Shown in pieces: positions 17,001 through 24,866 of a stretch of 64,000 bases of DNA. The position numbers and the translations under genes were made by a program. The notes beneath the pieces are model-generated. The model saw nothing but the letters and a program-made list of their open reading frames with translations, had not been told where the DNA came from and did no database searches. Source of the stretch: Solitalea canadensis DSM 3403 (GTDB lineage: Bacteria; Bacteroidota; Bacteroidia; Sphingobacteriales; Sphingobacteriaceae); assembly GCF_000242635.2 (NCBI RefSeq), contig NC_017770.1:1178001-1242000 (forward strand). The letters run 5' to 3'. Position 1 is the stretch's first letter. Each line of letters opens with the position of its first letter.

Positions 17001-17199
17001 TACCCTACCAATCGCCATGTCATTAGGAACCGCTTCAGGAAGCCGCCAGTCATTAGGTATTGTGGTAGTAGGAGGTTTGATCTTCGCCGGAGTTTTAACG
17101 CTTTATGTTATTCCTGCTATTTATTCCTATTTCTCAAGGGCACATAAAAAATCAATAATAACTGAACATGAACCTGCTGAATTGAAAGAGGCAGTGTGA
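14083..17199 (+). CDS. RND-family multidrug efflux permease (HAE1 type)
   Basis: 1038 residues, the normal length. The N-terminal helix is followed by porter domains (DSPIVTVTTVYPGASADIIA), then the membrane block at about 335-540 containing the proton-relay pair in GLVLAIGLVVDDAIVVLENI, a second porter region and the second membrane block at about 850-1020 (GLITKNGILIVEFANQSKEE). The aspartate pair DD and the lysine equivalent region are intact, so a working proton-driven antiporter is expected. It lies in one operon with the upstream adaptor; the TolC gene follows after 420 bp of repeat-rich DNA. Confidence 0.96.
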   Translation: MSSISTLSISRPVMAGVMSVLLILFGIVGYSFLGTREYPVTDSPIVTVTTVYPGASADIIASQVTKPLEEAIAEANGIRAISSTSREQVSVITVEFNLNADLEAAANDVRDKVSKSRQQLPTDIEPTIVEKAGPADFLVFLTVQSKTKSLEDVTDFVNINIKERLQSIPGVRLVDSYAGRKRSMRLRMDPVKMAAYGLTPSDIQKALQRENVDLPSGRIEGQNTEVSLRTEGRLVNEDDFNNMILSQKDGAIVRFKDIGTAVMSSQNERTAMIIYNGKTAEYGVGTGVMPQRGANSLAIVEEFKKRFEEIKKTAPKEYEIALGKDFTVPVRNSLSEVEETLILAFVLVSIIIFIFLRDWRSTIIPLVAIPVSIISAFFIMYIADFSINVLTLLGLVLAIGLVVDDAIVVLENIYSKVEKGMHPVEAAKKGSTEIYFAVISTTVTLAAVFLPILFLGGITGRLFKEFAIVVAGSVLISAFVALTLSPMMSAYLLKAGTAHGWLYRKTEPWFEALNNAYARSLNAFFKVRWLGFVILLLSFGVAYWLAPKLPSELAPLEDRSMIGLAVIAPEGTSFESMQASMKEIGNYVSDSVPDLNRDRTYAAIAAGSGNLTLPVNSSFQWIFLEDPKDRKSGLTQAQIYQKLAAAAPRFRNVLVIPIQLPTIGGYGNSQPVQYVIQAPGLKELVDVMPKLMNSVYSSNKLMFPDPDFKINRPEISISIDRRRAAQLGISTEEIGRTLQLALSGRRYGYFIYNDRQYEVIGQLDRKERSAPYDLRSLNLKAQSGEMVSLDNLVTLKDGISPPAIYRFNQNYSATISATPAPGVSLGEAIKELDNITAKELPKGFSTALAGQSRDYAESSSSLVYAFLFAIVLIYLVLAAQFESLIDPFIILLTVPMALTGALLSLYFTDQSINIFSQIGIIMLIGLITKNGILIVEFANQSKEEGESVLEAVKTAAVSRFRPILMTTLAMIFGTLPIAMSLGTASGSRQSLGIVVVGGLIFAGVLTLYVIPAIYSYFSRAHKKSIITEHEPAELKEAV

Positions 17200-17228
17200 T
17201 GAGTTGAAAGAGTTTTTTCGAAAGGAAC

Positions 17229-17573
17229 ACACCCCTAACCCCTCTCAAGAGGGGAATTTTTCAACTACGTTGATAAGGGTTCCCCTCTTGAGACTATATA
17301 GGCTTAGAATTATGACAGTGTTTTGAATTCACGGATAAAAAATGTGCAAACTCCGCCTTGTACAGTTCGGCAAAGTTGAGTTAAGTTCTAGCATTAACAA
17401 TGGAAGAACTGTACGCAGCGGCGGCGTTTTTTGCTTACTTTTTTTCGCTGCAGAAAAAAAGTAAGTCTCGCGGAAAGCGACTAAGCAAAATAGAGCATTG
17501 GCTAATGCTCAAAACGTAATATTTTGACGCTACTGTCAATAAAGTTATTATCCTGAGAGGGGCTAGGGGGTAA
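17229..17573. repeat. Segment bracketed by inverted CCCCTAACCCCTCTC-type repeats
   Basis: CACCCCTAACCCCTCTCAAG at the left and CTGAGAGGGGCTAGGGGGTA at about 17553-17572 are inverted copies. The left repeat also forms a strong hairpin with TTCCCCTCTTGAG (17244-17256 with 17280-17292). The part between includes a partial copy of the small element described at 39739. The whole block separates the pump gene from tolC and may end or reduce transcription there. Confidence 0.55.
17371..17515. mobile_element. Partial copy of the small inverted-repeat element
   Basis: TTGTACAGTTCGGCAAAG, GAACTGTACGCAGC, then GGCGTTTTTTGCTTACTTTT and GTCTCGCGGAAAGCG match the order of motifs in the full copy at 39739-40050 (TTGTACAGTTCGGGAGAG, GAACTGTACGCAGCGACGGC, TTTTTTGCTTACTTTTTTT, GTCCCGCTGAAAGCGGCGG). 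The outer TTGTGCGATTT ends are not present. Confidence 0.55.
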
Positions 17574-17618
17574 ATTAATACAACAGCTAAAACTCCTTCA
17601 ACATAAAAAATAAACAAA

Positions 17619-18980
17619 ATGAACAAGATAAATACGGCGCATATAGTCGCCTGGATTATATTAATATTACTGGGACTCGCAACTACATTGGTAGAAGCAC
17701 AGTCCTTGCCTAATCAATCACTAACTTTAAAAGACGTGATTGAATTGGCCAGAAGTCATAACCGAGATCTAAAAGTTGATTCACTATCCATCAGCAGATC
17801 GGAACAGCAAACGCGTATTGCTAAAAGTCAGTTTTTACCTACGATTGGCCTTGCCGGACAGTACCAACATTATTTTCAAAAACCGGTTTTCTTTGGCTTT
17901 GACGCTATATCACCCGATAAAATTAATTATGGACGAGTAGGAGGTGAGGATCAGATTGGTGCCCAGGCATTTTTATCACAGCCAATTTTTAACCCGAATG
18001 CATCGCCAGAGCTGAAACGCTCGAAATTGGTTGAAAAGCAAACCCAATTGCAGTATCGTGATCGGGAGGTAGATGTAGTTTCGGATGTTAAACAAGTGTA
18101 TTTGAGGATTTTGGTGCTGGAAAAACGTTTACGCCTGCAAAACGAAAGTGTAGAACGTAATAAAAAAGCGCTGGAAGATTCGCGTTCATTATTGACACAG
18201 GGGAAAGCATTGTTGGTAGATACATTAAGGGCCTATACATCCATGAAAAACCTGGAACCGGATGTGTTACGTTTAACCTATGCCATTGAAGTTAGTAAAC
18301 AACAATTAGGCGTTCTTACCGGACTTGATTCGTTAACGAGCAGTAACATCAACCTGAAAGATTCTTTAGTATACAGTCCGGCAGATGTAATCCCTACAGA
18401 AGTGGAATTATACAAAGCATCATTGACACAACGCGCTGACCTGCAGATTTTGGCATTGAATCGGGATGTTAGTCAGCAGCAAATTGATGTTGCAAAAGGA
18501 GCAAAATTGCCTTCACTTAATTTGGTGAGCCAGTATCAGTTACAATCCCAAGCAAATGACTTTAAATTCGGAAGTGCAAGCTGGCCTCCGGTATTCTTTG
18601 TTGGCGCGCAGGTTTCAATTCCATTATTTACCGGTTTTGCCAATACTTCCAGGGTAAAGCAAGCGCAGATCGAACAACGCCAGTCGCACGTGATTTACAC
18701 CAACGCTCAGGCTCAACTTAAAACCGAAGTGAAAAGTGTACTGGCTTCATTGCTGGAGACATCCAAAAGGATCCAAACCCAGTTGAATGTTGAAAATACA
18801 GCAGAAACCAGTTATTCGATCACCAAATACCGCTATGAACGAGGCGTGGCATCTCGCTTAGAATTAGTGGATGCCGAATTGGCGCTGCGAACAGCCCAAA
18901 TCAACTACCTGGAAGCGGTCTTTGAATATCAAACCGCCAAAATTGAACTCGACCGCACGCTCGGAAAAGTTGTGTATTAA
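17619..18980 (+). CDS. TolC-family outer membrane efflux protein
   Basis: 453 residues with a signal peptide (VAWIILILLGLATTLVEAQS). Two OEP repeats follow: LTLKDVIELARSHNRDLKVD opens the first, and QRADLQILALNRDVSQQQID and LPSLNLVSQYQLQSQ open the second; the C-terminal SITKYRYERGVASRLELVDA is the usual closing helix. It forms the outer-membrane channel for the adaptor and pump encoded upstream. The intervening repeat block means it may have its own promoter. Confidence 0.94.
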   Translation: MNKINTAHIVAWIILILLGLATTLVEAQSLPNQSLTLKDVIELARSHNRDLKVDSLSISRSEQQTRIAKSQFLPTIGLAGQYQHYFQKPVFFGFDAISPDKINYGRVGGEDQIGAQAFLSQPIFNPNASPELKRSKLVEKQTQLQYRDREVDVVSDVKQVYLRILVLEKRLRLQNESVERNKKALEDSRSLLTQGKALLVDTLRAYTSMKNLEPDVLRLTYAIEVSKQQLGVLTGLDSLTSSNINLKDSLVYSPADVIPTEVELYKASLTQRADLQILALNRDVSQQQIDVAKGAKLPSLNLVSQYQLQSQANDFKFGSASWPPVFFVGAQVSIPLFTGFANTSRVKQAQIEQRQSHVIYTNAQAQLKTEVKSVLASLLETSKRIQTQLNVENTAETSYSITKYRYERGVASRLELVDAELALRTAQINYLEAVFEYQTAKIELDRTLGKVVY

Positions 18981-19127
18981 TATAAAATGTGTTGCAATTG
19001 TTTAAGGCTATTTCGGTTTTAATATCGGAATGGCCTTATTAGTTTTTTACTGCTGAAGTTTCGATGACAATGTGCACAGGTATTTCCATGCTGCATTTGA
19101 TATGTGAAATATTTTCAATTAGTAGGT

Positions 19128-19739
19128 TCATTTTACTAGTTCATGCTCCGGACAATCCACCCGTAATTCTGAGGTTTCCAGCTTCGTATTTAGCAATGCA
19201 CAAAAATGAGCCTCACCATTATAGTTGGTTTTATAATGACGACAACTCATACACATTCGTTGAATAGTAATAACACCAGTTTTATTAAGATGACTGATAA
19301 TGTTCAGTAAGCTTAACAGCAGATTCTCCTTATCGTCGGGTAAAAGTTTGTTAACGGGAGTTTGTATTTCATTGGTAAACAAAGCCGTTTGTTCGGCAAG
19401 TTCTTTTCCCTTCGGAGTAAGGTGTATGATATAACTACGGGTATCATGTTGTTCATACTCTTTGCTGATCAATTCTTTCTGTTCCAGTGATTTGATGGAA
19501 TCACTGATAGTCGCCTTAGTCATGTTAAACTCATGAGCCATGTAACTCACCTTTCTTTTTTCGTCACTGTGGTACAACAAAAATATCAGTACCTGTATTT
19601 GAATCGGACTCAGTGATAACTCCTTGCTTTCATTCCAAAGCAATACCCTGAAAGCTTGCGAAATTCTCTCAAGGGCAGCAACAATTTTGCTGTCGACCGT
19701 TAAGTTTTGGTGCGAAAGATCGAAGGGTGACTTATTCAT
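19128..19739 (-). CDS. MarR-family regulator with a C-terminal cysteine cluster
   Basis: 203 residues. Residues about 20-145 are a MarR winged helix (LSPIQIQVLIFLLYHSDEKR, HEFNMTKATISDSIKSLEQK recognition helix, DTRSYIIHLTPKGKELAEQ wing). The extra C-terminal 45 residues carry MCMSCRHY, HFCALL and LRVDCPEH: five cysteines and histidines, four of the cysteines spaced C-x2-C-x14-C-x15-C, able to bind zinc or an iron-sulfur cluster. Metal or redox sensing is inferred. The thioredoxin-like gene just upstream on the same strand (19836-20069) is a plausible partner or target. Confidence 0.9.
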   Translation of the reverse strand: MNKSPFDLSHQNLTVDSKIVAALERISQAFRVLLWNESKELSLSPIQIQVLIFLLYHSDEKRKVSYMAHEFNMTKATISDSIKSLEQKELISKEYEQHDTRSYIIHLTPKGKELAEQTALFTNEIQTPVNKLLPDDKENLLLSLLNIISHLNKTGVITIQRMCMSCRHYKTNYNGEAHFCALLNTKLETSELRVDCPEHELVK

Positions 19740-19793
19740 TTTTACTATAGTTTTTCATTTCATAAATACAGTTTTTGTTTAATAAGTTCAACA

Positions 19794-19824
19794 TAAAAAG
19801 CAACCGGCTTTAGCAACCGGTTGC
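19794..19824 (-). terminator. Terminator of the thioredoxin-like gene
   Basis: On the minus strand, GCAACCGG and CCGGTTGC arms with a 9-nt loop are followed by CTTTTTATG. It lies 12 bp past the stop of the 77-residue thioredoxin-like gene and before the MarR start. Confidence 0.7.
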
Positions 19825-19835
19825 AGCTAATTACT

Positions 19836-20069
19836 TCAGCTTTTTACATCAGCCATCGAAGCCCCAAAATTTATATGAAGCACATGGCCATTAGGAGTAA
19901 GCAGGGCAGGCACCGATTTTACACCCGCAAGCTCTGCTTCGGCAATTCTGCCTTTGTCTTCTCCTAAATGCACAATTTCTACATTGTTGGCACCAATCAG
20001 GTTAATAATGTCGTGCTCTGCACTAATACAAACCGGACATCCCGCATGATAAAAGACTGACTTGTTCAT
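19836..20069 (-). CDS. Small thioredoxin-fold protein with CPVC motif
   Basis: 77 residues: FYHAGCPVCISAEHDIINLI holds the redox motif C-P-V-C at residues 11-14, and SVPALLTPNGHVLHINFGAS supplies the cis-proline loop (VPALL). This is the minimal thioredoxin/glutaredoxin-like fold. It could reduce a thiol partner or receive electrons from a thioredoxin reductase. It is transcribed toward the MarR-like gene. Its upstream region (20070-20131) borders the truncated Rhs gene. Confidence 0.85.
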   Translation of the reverse strand: MNKSVFYHAGCPVCISAEHDIINLIGANNVEIVHLGEDKGRIAEAELAGVKSVPALLTPNGHVLHINFGASMADVKS

Positions 20070-20131
20070 TTTTTAACTCATTAAGTAGTGAGCATTATCG
20101 CTGGAGTAAATATAGTTAGGAATCCTAATTA

Positions 20132-22807
20132 ATGCAAAGAGATTTAATATTCTGCTATAACTTTTACAACCAACAGGGACAATTAGTAGCTACAATCGCT
20201 CCCGAAGGTGTGAAGCAACTCGTTGCTAATATGAATGCTTTTACTAGAAAGGAAGACATTCCTTTTAGTACATTTTATAATTATGATGCTCAGGGAAGGT
20301 TGATAAAAGTAAAAGTATGGGAAGGTGGAACGACAGAATATGCCTATCGTAAGGACGGCAGTATTCGCTTTTCGCAAAACTCTTTGCAGGTCGGAAAGAA
20401 AAGTCTCTCATATACCAATTATGATCAGTATGGCAGAGCGGTTGAATCAGGTGAATATGTATATGGCACTACGGGAACTAATTTTACTTCCGCTAAGACG
20501 TCATCTTCCATCTTAGAAAATATCGCAAATGATGGCGGTCTTGCTAATTTTTCAACCTTAAAAACGGATTGGGTCAGAACGGAATATGATGTCGCTTCAA
20601 AAAATGTAAATACAGTAGCTTCCGGATATGCTCAGGACTTCACTTATTGCGGAATTGTCTATACGCAAAATGCGAACAGTGAAACTTGGTACAGTTATGA
20701 TGATCAGGGACAACTTATCTGGAAAGTACAGAATATTACAGGCTTGGGGGCAAAAACCATCGACTATACCTATGATTTTAATGGCAATGTGCTTCAGGTA
20801 GTTTATCAAAAGAATACACCTGCCGAACGCTTCTATCATCATTATGAATACGATTTGGATAAGCGTTTAAGTGCCGTGTATACGAGTAAAGATGGAATTA
20901 GCAAGACACTGGAAGCCAAATACTACTATTACTTACATGGCCCATTAAAACGAGTGGAACTAGCAGACAATTTACAAGGAATTGATTATACCTACACGCC
21001 ACAAGGCTGGCTCAAAACAATCAATCACCCAAGTGGAGTTGATAGTTATGACCCGGGAAAAGATGGAATAGCAAATGGTTTTGCAAAAGATGTATTCGGG
21101 ATGAGTATGGAATACTTCAGTGGAGATTATATCCGGTCAGGTAGTAATATAGCCAATGTAAGCCCGGGAGCTGGGTATACACCGTATTACAATGGAAATA
21201 TTCAAGCTTTGACCTGGAGCAACAAGCAGACCACAGGTGGAACGGCAAGTGCGAGGATGTCCGCTTTTAAGTATGATGCTAAGTATCAACTAAATGAATC
21301 GGTACACGGAGTTCCAAATTATACTGTTGGTATTTTTGCAGGAACCAATGCCTATAAAGAAACGTTTACTTATCGGGATGCTCACGGAAATATCGGTTCA
21401 CTTACACGAAACGATGGTTCAGGGAATGTATTGGATAACTTTAGTTACACCTATGGAATTAATAGCAACAGGTTAACAGCTGTACCAGGATATGCCAGTT
21501 ATGAATACGATGCATTAGGCCAATTAACCCGACAAAATAAAAGTACGGCAAATGATATAAAAGTTAAGTATAATGTAACCGGAAAGGTAATTGGATTATA
21601 TGATCAAAGTGATAATCTTAAAGTAAGTTATACTTATGATGAAAATGATCAACGGATACAAAAGATTGATAAAACAGGAACGACTGAGGTTATTAACTGG
21701 TATGTAAGTGATCCTGCTGGCGAAGCATTGGCTATTTATGAAAAGCAGGGTACAAGTGCAATAAACTTAACGGAACAGTCAATTTATGGGGTAGATCGGT
21801 TGGGAATCTACTTTGCTATGGGTAATGTAAAAAGGTATGAACTGAAAGATCATTTGGGAAATGTACGAGGTATATTGCTACGTAATAAGAATGGAAATAA
21901 TGCCGATATTTACAGTTTCAAGGATTATTATGCCTTTGGTAGTAAAGCTCAAAGTGGAGGAACTGATGATTATCGTTATGATTACCAGGGACAGTATTCA
22001 GAAAAGGATAAAGAAACTGACTGGAATGCGTTTGATCTTCGAATGTATGATGCAAAAATTGGTCGTTGGTTAAGCTTTGATCCTAAAAATCAGTATTGGT
22101 CTCCATATGTGGGGATGGGGAATAATCCTATTAAAACTGCTGACCCAACTGGAGGTGAAGGTGAAAATGATTTCTATTTTAACCTACAAGGTGATTATCT
22201 TCGCATGAAAGAGAGATCATGGTTACACAATATGCTTTTTGGAGATAAAGGGTTTATTATTGATAATGAGAATAATGTAAAATCTTCATTTTCTTTTAAT
22301 GATGCAATTGATCCGGCTAGATTCCTTAAAAAAGAGGGAGATTTTTTGAAAGGTGTTGATTTGTATTTTAGTAACAAAATGGAATCCAAACTTACGAAGA
22401 TAATGTCAAGCAAGGGGGATCTTAAGATGAAGAATGCTAATATATATGATAAATATATGTTTGTCTATAACGAAAGCATGCAAGGTGGCCAATTTGATTT
22501 TGCAGGTAGTTTTGCTCCAGATAGATTAACTATTTTGGATGGCATAGCTTATAATAATTTTGATGCAGGTAACTATTTGTGGGGCTTTGCCATGGCTAAG
22601 ATGAATGTGAGCGCTATATTAACTCATTGGGGATCAGAATATAATGGTTTTTGGAATGGTAAAATCCAAAATGTAAAAATGGGACAGTCTCCTCCAACAG
22701 GGTGGAAGAGAATCACGTGGAAAGGAGATTCAGCTGAAGATCAAAGGGCGATATTCAATGGTTATTTTGGTCGAAAAACGATGATGGATTTACGCTTAAA
22801 TTATTAA
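20132..22807 (+). CDS. Rhs/YD-repeat polymorphic toxin, N-terminally truncated, Ntox44-like tip
   Basis: 891 residues, but it begins in mid-protein: the first lines (CYNFYNQQGQLVATIAPEGV) are an internal YD segment, and no signal peptide or N-terminal Rhs domains precede it. YD repeats run to about residue 560; the RHS core is about 560-675 (RYELKDHLGNVRGIL, AFDLRMYDAKIGRWLSFDP, YWSPYVGMGNNPI). The unique tip is about residues 676-891; FDAGNYLWGFAMAKMNV and KGDSAEDQRAIFNGYF resemble polymorphic toxin type 44 (a weak match by eye). The next gene, 1 bp away, is the probable immunity gene. Without a 5' end it may be silent. Confidence 0.85.
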   Translation: MQRDLIFCYNFYNQQGQLVATIAPEGVKQLVANMNAFTRKEDIPFSTFYNYDAQGRLIKVKVWEGGTTEYAYRKDGSIRFSQNSLQVGKKSLSYTNYDQYGRAVESGEYVYGTTGTNFTSAKTSSSILENIANDGGLANFSTLKTDWVRTEYDVASKNVNTVASGYAQDFTYCGIVYTQNANSETWYSYDDQGQLIWKVQNITGLGAKTIDYTYDFNGNVLQVVYQKNTPAERFYHHYEYDLDKRLSAVYTSKDGISKTLEAKYYYYLHGPLKRVELADNLQGIDYTYTPQGWLKTINHPSGVDSYDPGKDGIANGFAKDVFGMSMEYFSGDYIRSGSNIANVSPGAGYTPYYNGNIQALTWSNKQTTGGTASARMSAFKYDAKYQLNESVHGVPNYTVGIFAGTNAYKETFTYRDAHGNIGSLTRNDGSGNVLDNFSYTYGINSNRLTAVPGYASYEYDALGQLTRQNKSTANDIKVKYNVTGKVIGLYDQSDNLKVSYTYDENDQRIQKIDKTGTTEVINWYVSDPAGEALAIYEKQGTSAINLTEQSIYGVDRLGIYFAMGNVKRYELKDHLGNVRGILLRNKNGNNADIYSFKDYYAFGSKAQSGGTDDYRYDYQGQYSEKDKETDWNAFDLRMYDAKIGRWLSFDPKNQYWSPYVGMGNNPIKTADPTGGEGENDFYFNLQGDYLRMKERSWLHNMLFGDKGFIIDNENNVKSSFSFNDAIDPARFLKKEGDFLKGVDLYFSNKMESKLTKIMSSKGDLKMKNANIYDKYMFVYNESMQGGQFDFAGSFAPDRLTILDGIAYNNFDAGNYLWGFAMAKMNVSAILTHWGSEYNGFWNGKIQNVKMGQSPPTGWKRITWKGDSAEDQRAIFNGYFGRKTMMDLRLNY

Positions 22808-22808
22808 A

Positions 22809-23333
22809 ATGAGATTTTCTTTCAACCTGATTATATTAGTTTTTTTTCAGTATAGCTGTCAACAACCTAATTATGAGCGTAAATCTGAGATCGAGAAGAT
22901 TATAAGTCAAAAAAATGATTATAAGTTGTTTTTTGGATATAGAATTAGTCAACGTGGGCCGAACTGTTATTGGTTGAGACCTAATGACTCTAATTATACT
23001 TATATAATTAATGAAAAAAATGGAGTTTATAGCTTCATTAAAGAAGACTATTATATACATGAGTCATATCCTATTAAACAGCCTTCTCCTAAATATTTAA
23101 GGATTGTTGATGCTTATAAGAAAAATCCTGCCTTATCATTATATGGCTATAATGATAATGGCGTTGAGATTTTGGAGCTAAACTTGGGAGAACTAAATTA
23201 TGTTTATTATATTCCAGATATTTCAAAACTAAGCATAAAAAAAAGAATTTGGTTGAAGGATAAAACAAAGAAAATTAATGAGGATTTTTTTTACTATAAA
23301 AAGAAATCTGAATATAATGGTATTTGGCAATAA
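22809..23333 (+). CDS. Putative immunity lipoprotein for the Rhs tip
   Basis: 174 residues starting 1 bp after the Rhs stop codon. A short lipoprotein signal (FNLIILVFFQYSC, lipobox FQYSC) predicts export and lipid anchoring. The rest is a Tyr/Lys/Asn-rich alpha-beta protein of no family I recognise. Tight coupling to the toxin gene and unique sequence support immunity; a periplasmic lipoprotein would protect against a toxin that acts outside the cytoplasm, which does not fit well with a type 44 tip acting in the cytoplasm. Function is inferred. Confidence 0.6.
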   Translation: MRFSFNLIILVFFQYSCQQPNYERKSEIEKIISQKNDYKLFFGYRISQRGPNCYWLRPNDSNYTYIINEKNGVYSFIKEDYYIHESYPIKQPSPKYLRIVDAYKKNPALSLYGYNDNGVEILELNLGELNYVYYIPDISKLSIKKRIWLKDKTKKINEDFFYYKKKSEYNGIWQ

Positions 23334-23382
23334 TATCATCTAAGTTGTTTGAAGTCTATGGTGAAACCTTGAAATTCAAAAT

Positions 23383-23461
23383 AAAACAGCAATCTCTAAC
23401 AGGCAATAAGGCATTAAACTTAGTTTAGTGCTTCTTGTTTGTTAGAGACTTTTTACTATTT
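23383..23461. repeat. Cassette stem-loop H1
   Basis: Arms TCTCTAACAGGCAATAAGGCA (from 23393) and TGCTTCTTGTTTGTTAGAGA (to 23448) enclose a loop with CTTAGTTTAG, followed by CTTTTTACTATTTG. It ends the module of the truncated Rhs gene. The T-run makes it a plausible rho-independent terminator. The 23334-23872 interval otherwise holds only the RadC-like remnant. Confidence 0.8.
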
Positions 23462-23553
23462 GCAATCCCTACCATGAAGCGTAATTCAAATAATCATTTA
23501 CCTATTTTCCATCCAATAAAAATCCATTCCTCCAAATTTATATCTTTATTGCT

Positions 23554-23837
23554 ATGAACGTCAGACTTATCGAAGAACAGAAAATCAAAATCCTCAATTC
23601 AGCCGATATTTTTAAAGTAATGCAACAGGCGTTGTTTGCGTGAACAAAAGAATGACCGGAACAAAGAACATGTCTTGCTTCATTATTGTTAATAGAGCTC
23701 ATTTCACTGGGAACCATTAACCAAACATAGGTTGAACCTATTGAAGTGTTCAGTTTTGCAAAGTAGAAAGGAGCTGTTAATAATTATAATGGTACATAAG
23801 GGCTGTAAGAAAAGTTAATGGATAAGGAGAATAGTTA
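23554..23837 (+). pseudogene. RadC-like JAB gene remnant A
   Basis: Starts with an intact 29-codon frame (MNVRLIEEQKIKILNSADIF, KVMQQALFA, stop) equal to the start of RadC-like JAB proteins. Further out-of-frame pieces follow: IELISLGT-like, 'VEP-EVFSFA'-like and IIIMVHKG in place of the JAMM 'VHNHPSG'. Stops and frameshifts disrupt it throughout. The same debris, decayed to different degrees, precedes the other cassettes. Confidence 0.7.
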
Positions 23838-23872
23838 GGTAGCCTCAATTATAATAAAACAATTAAACATCT

Positions 23873-24487
23873 ATGCGAAAACCAAATTACATCTATCTTC
23901 TAATTACACTCTTTTTTCTATTTACTAACTACAAAAACTCATTTGCTCAAAACGGAGAGTGGGTAAAAGGGCATTATTATACATGGAGCGGAGAGCGGGT
24001 TGCAGGCTTCCTTAAACATCGTTTTCAAGCACAGTTTGGCTCCGGTCCTGATAATAGCCTCCGTTTTATGGTCGATAGAGACGCTAAAAGAATAACCCTC
24101 ACAACTAAAGACATAAAAAGCTTTGTTCTGCAAATCGAAAGAGGTAAAGTAGATAGTTTCATTGTCATAAAGAATTTCACTATAAATGTATTTGCGACCT
24201 ATCGTGAGGATTTTGTCAAGGTAGTTGCAACGGGTCCTTTAAATTTATATATGCATTACAGCACAGTTTCGACAGGCTCCAAGTATGGGGCGACTACATC
24301 TCCTGTCAAAAAAGGGGAGTTGTTGACACTAATTAAAAATCAGTCAAACTTCAAAGAGGTAATGCCACCATTAGTTTCAGATGATACTGATCTTGTTGAA
24401 AAGATCACAAGTAAAGAGTTTAAATACAGAGACATAGAAGAAGTAATAAAGCTATATAACCAAAAACACTTTACATCTCTCAACTGA
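23873..24487 (+). CDS. Secreted cassette protein, copy A (204 residues)
   Basis: Signal peptide (YIYLLITLFFLFTNYKNSFA then Q) and a mature domain of about 180 residues: GEWVKGHYYTWSGERVAGFL, KSFVLQIERGKVDSF, YREDFVKVVATGPLNLYMHY. I do not recognise the family. It resembles small exported beta-rich proteins of Bacteroidota. It lacks five residues (the SNWLVQ region) found in the three other copies. It is first in the cassette and is followed 63 bp later by the tail-fibre-like gene. Confidence 0.75.
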   Translation: MRKPNYIYLLITLFFLFTNYKNSFAQNGEWVKGHYYTWSGERVAGFLKHRFQAQFGSGPDNSLRFMVDRDAKRITLTTKDIKSFVLQIERGKVDSFIVIKNFTINVFATYREDFVKVVATGPLNLYMHYSTVSTGSKYGATTSPVKKGELLTLIKNQSNFKEVMPPLVSDDTDLVEKITSKEFKYRDIEEVIKLYNQKHFTSLN

Positions 24488-24550
24488 TAATTATCACCGT
24501 AGAATATTATTTTTTTAATTTCTTTGCCGACATATTTTTTTGATTTACCA

Positions 24551-24866
24551 ATGAAAAAAGGATTACTACTACACATTGCTTGCATGCTAATTGCAAGTGC
24601 AGGTTTTGCTCAGACAGCTACATCACTAACGGTTCAGGATACCAGAAACACTAATCCTCTTCCTGAAACTTTTCAGAAAACAGTCAGATATGACTTTAAA
24701 AGGACCGACGATATTGGAGTGCCAGGGGCACTGTCATATTCAGGATTAATGACATTAGCATAGTGGAGTGACGCGAGTGGTGGTAAAGTGCACCAAATGA
24801 ATTTTAATGATAGAGGAGTTTACTATCGAGGAGGATATATGGGAGCTTCTACCTGGGAAGGATGGA
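24551..24866 (+). pseudogene. Pyocin-knob/tail-fibre-like gene, truncated, copy A
   Basis: The ATG at 24551 opens a signal peptide ([16 protein letters not shown]) and the same N-terminal domain as the intact gene at 33761. A TAG at 24761-24763 replaces the CAG codon of that gene (LA-stop-W instead of LSQW). The same frame continues after the stop to GASTWEGWN and then meets the Rhs core at about 24863. The 70-residue product could be secreted, but it lacks the fold's second half. Confidence 0.75.

Noticed and set aside
22836-23060. Minus-strand frame opposite the immunity lipoprotein gene
   Set aside because: Low-complexity shadow; the plus-strand gene has a signal peptide and operon position.
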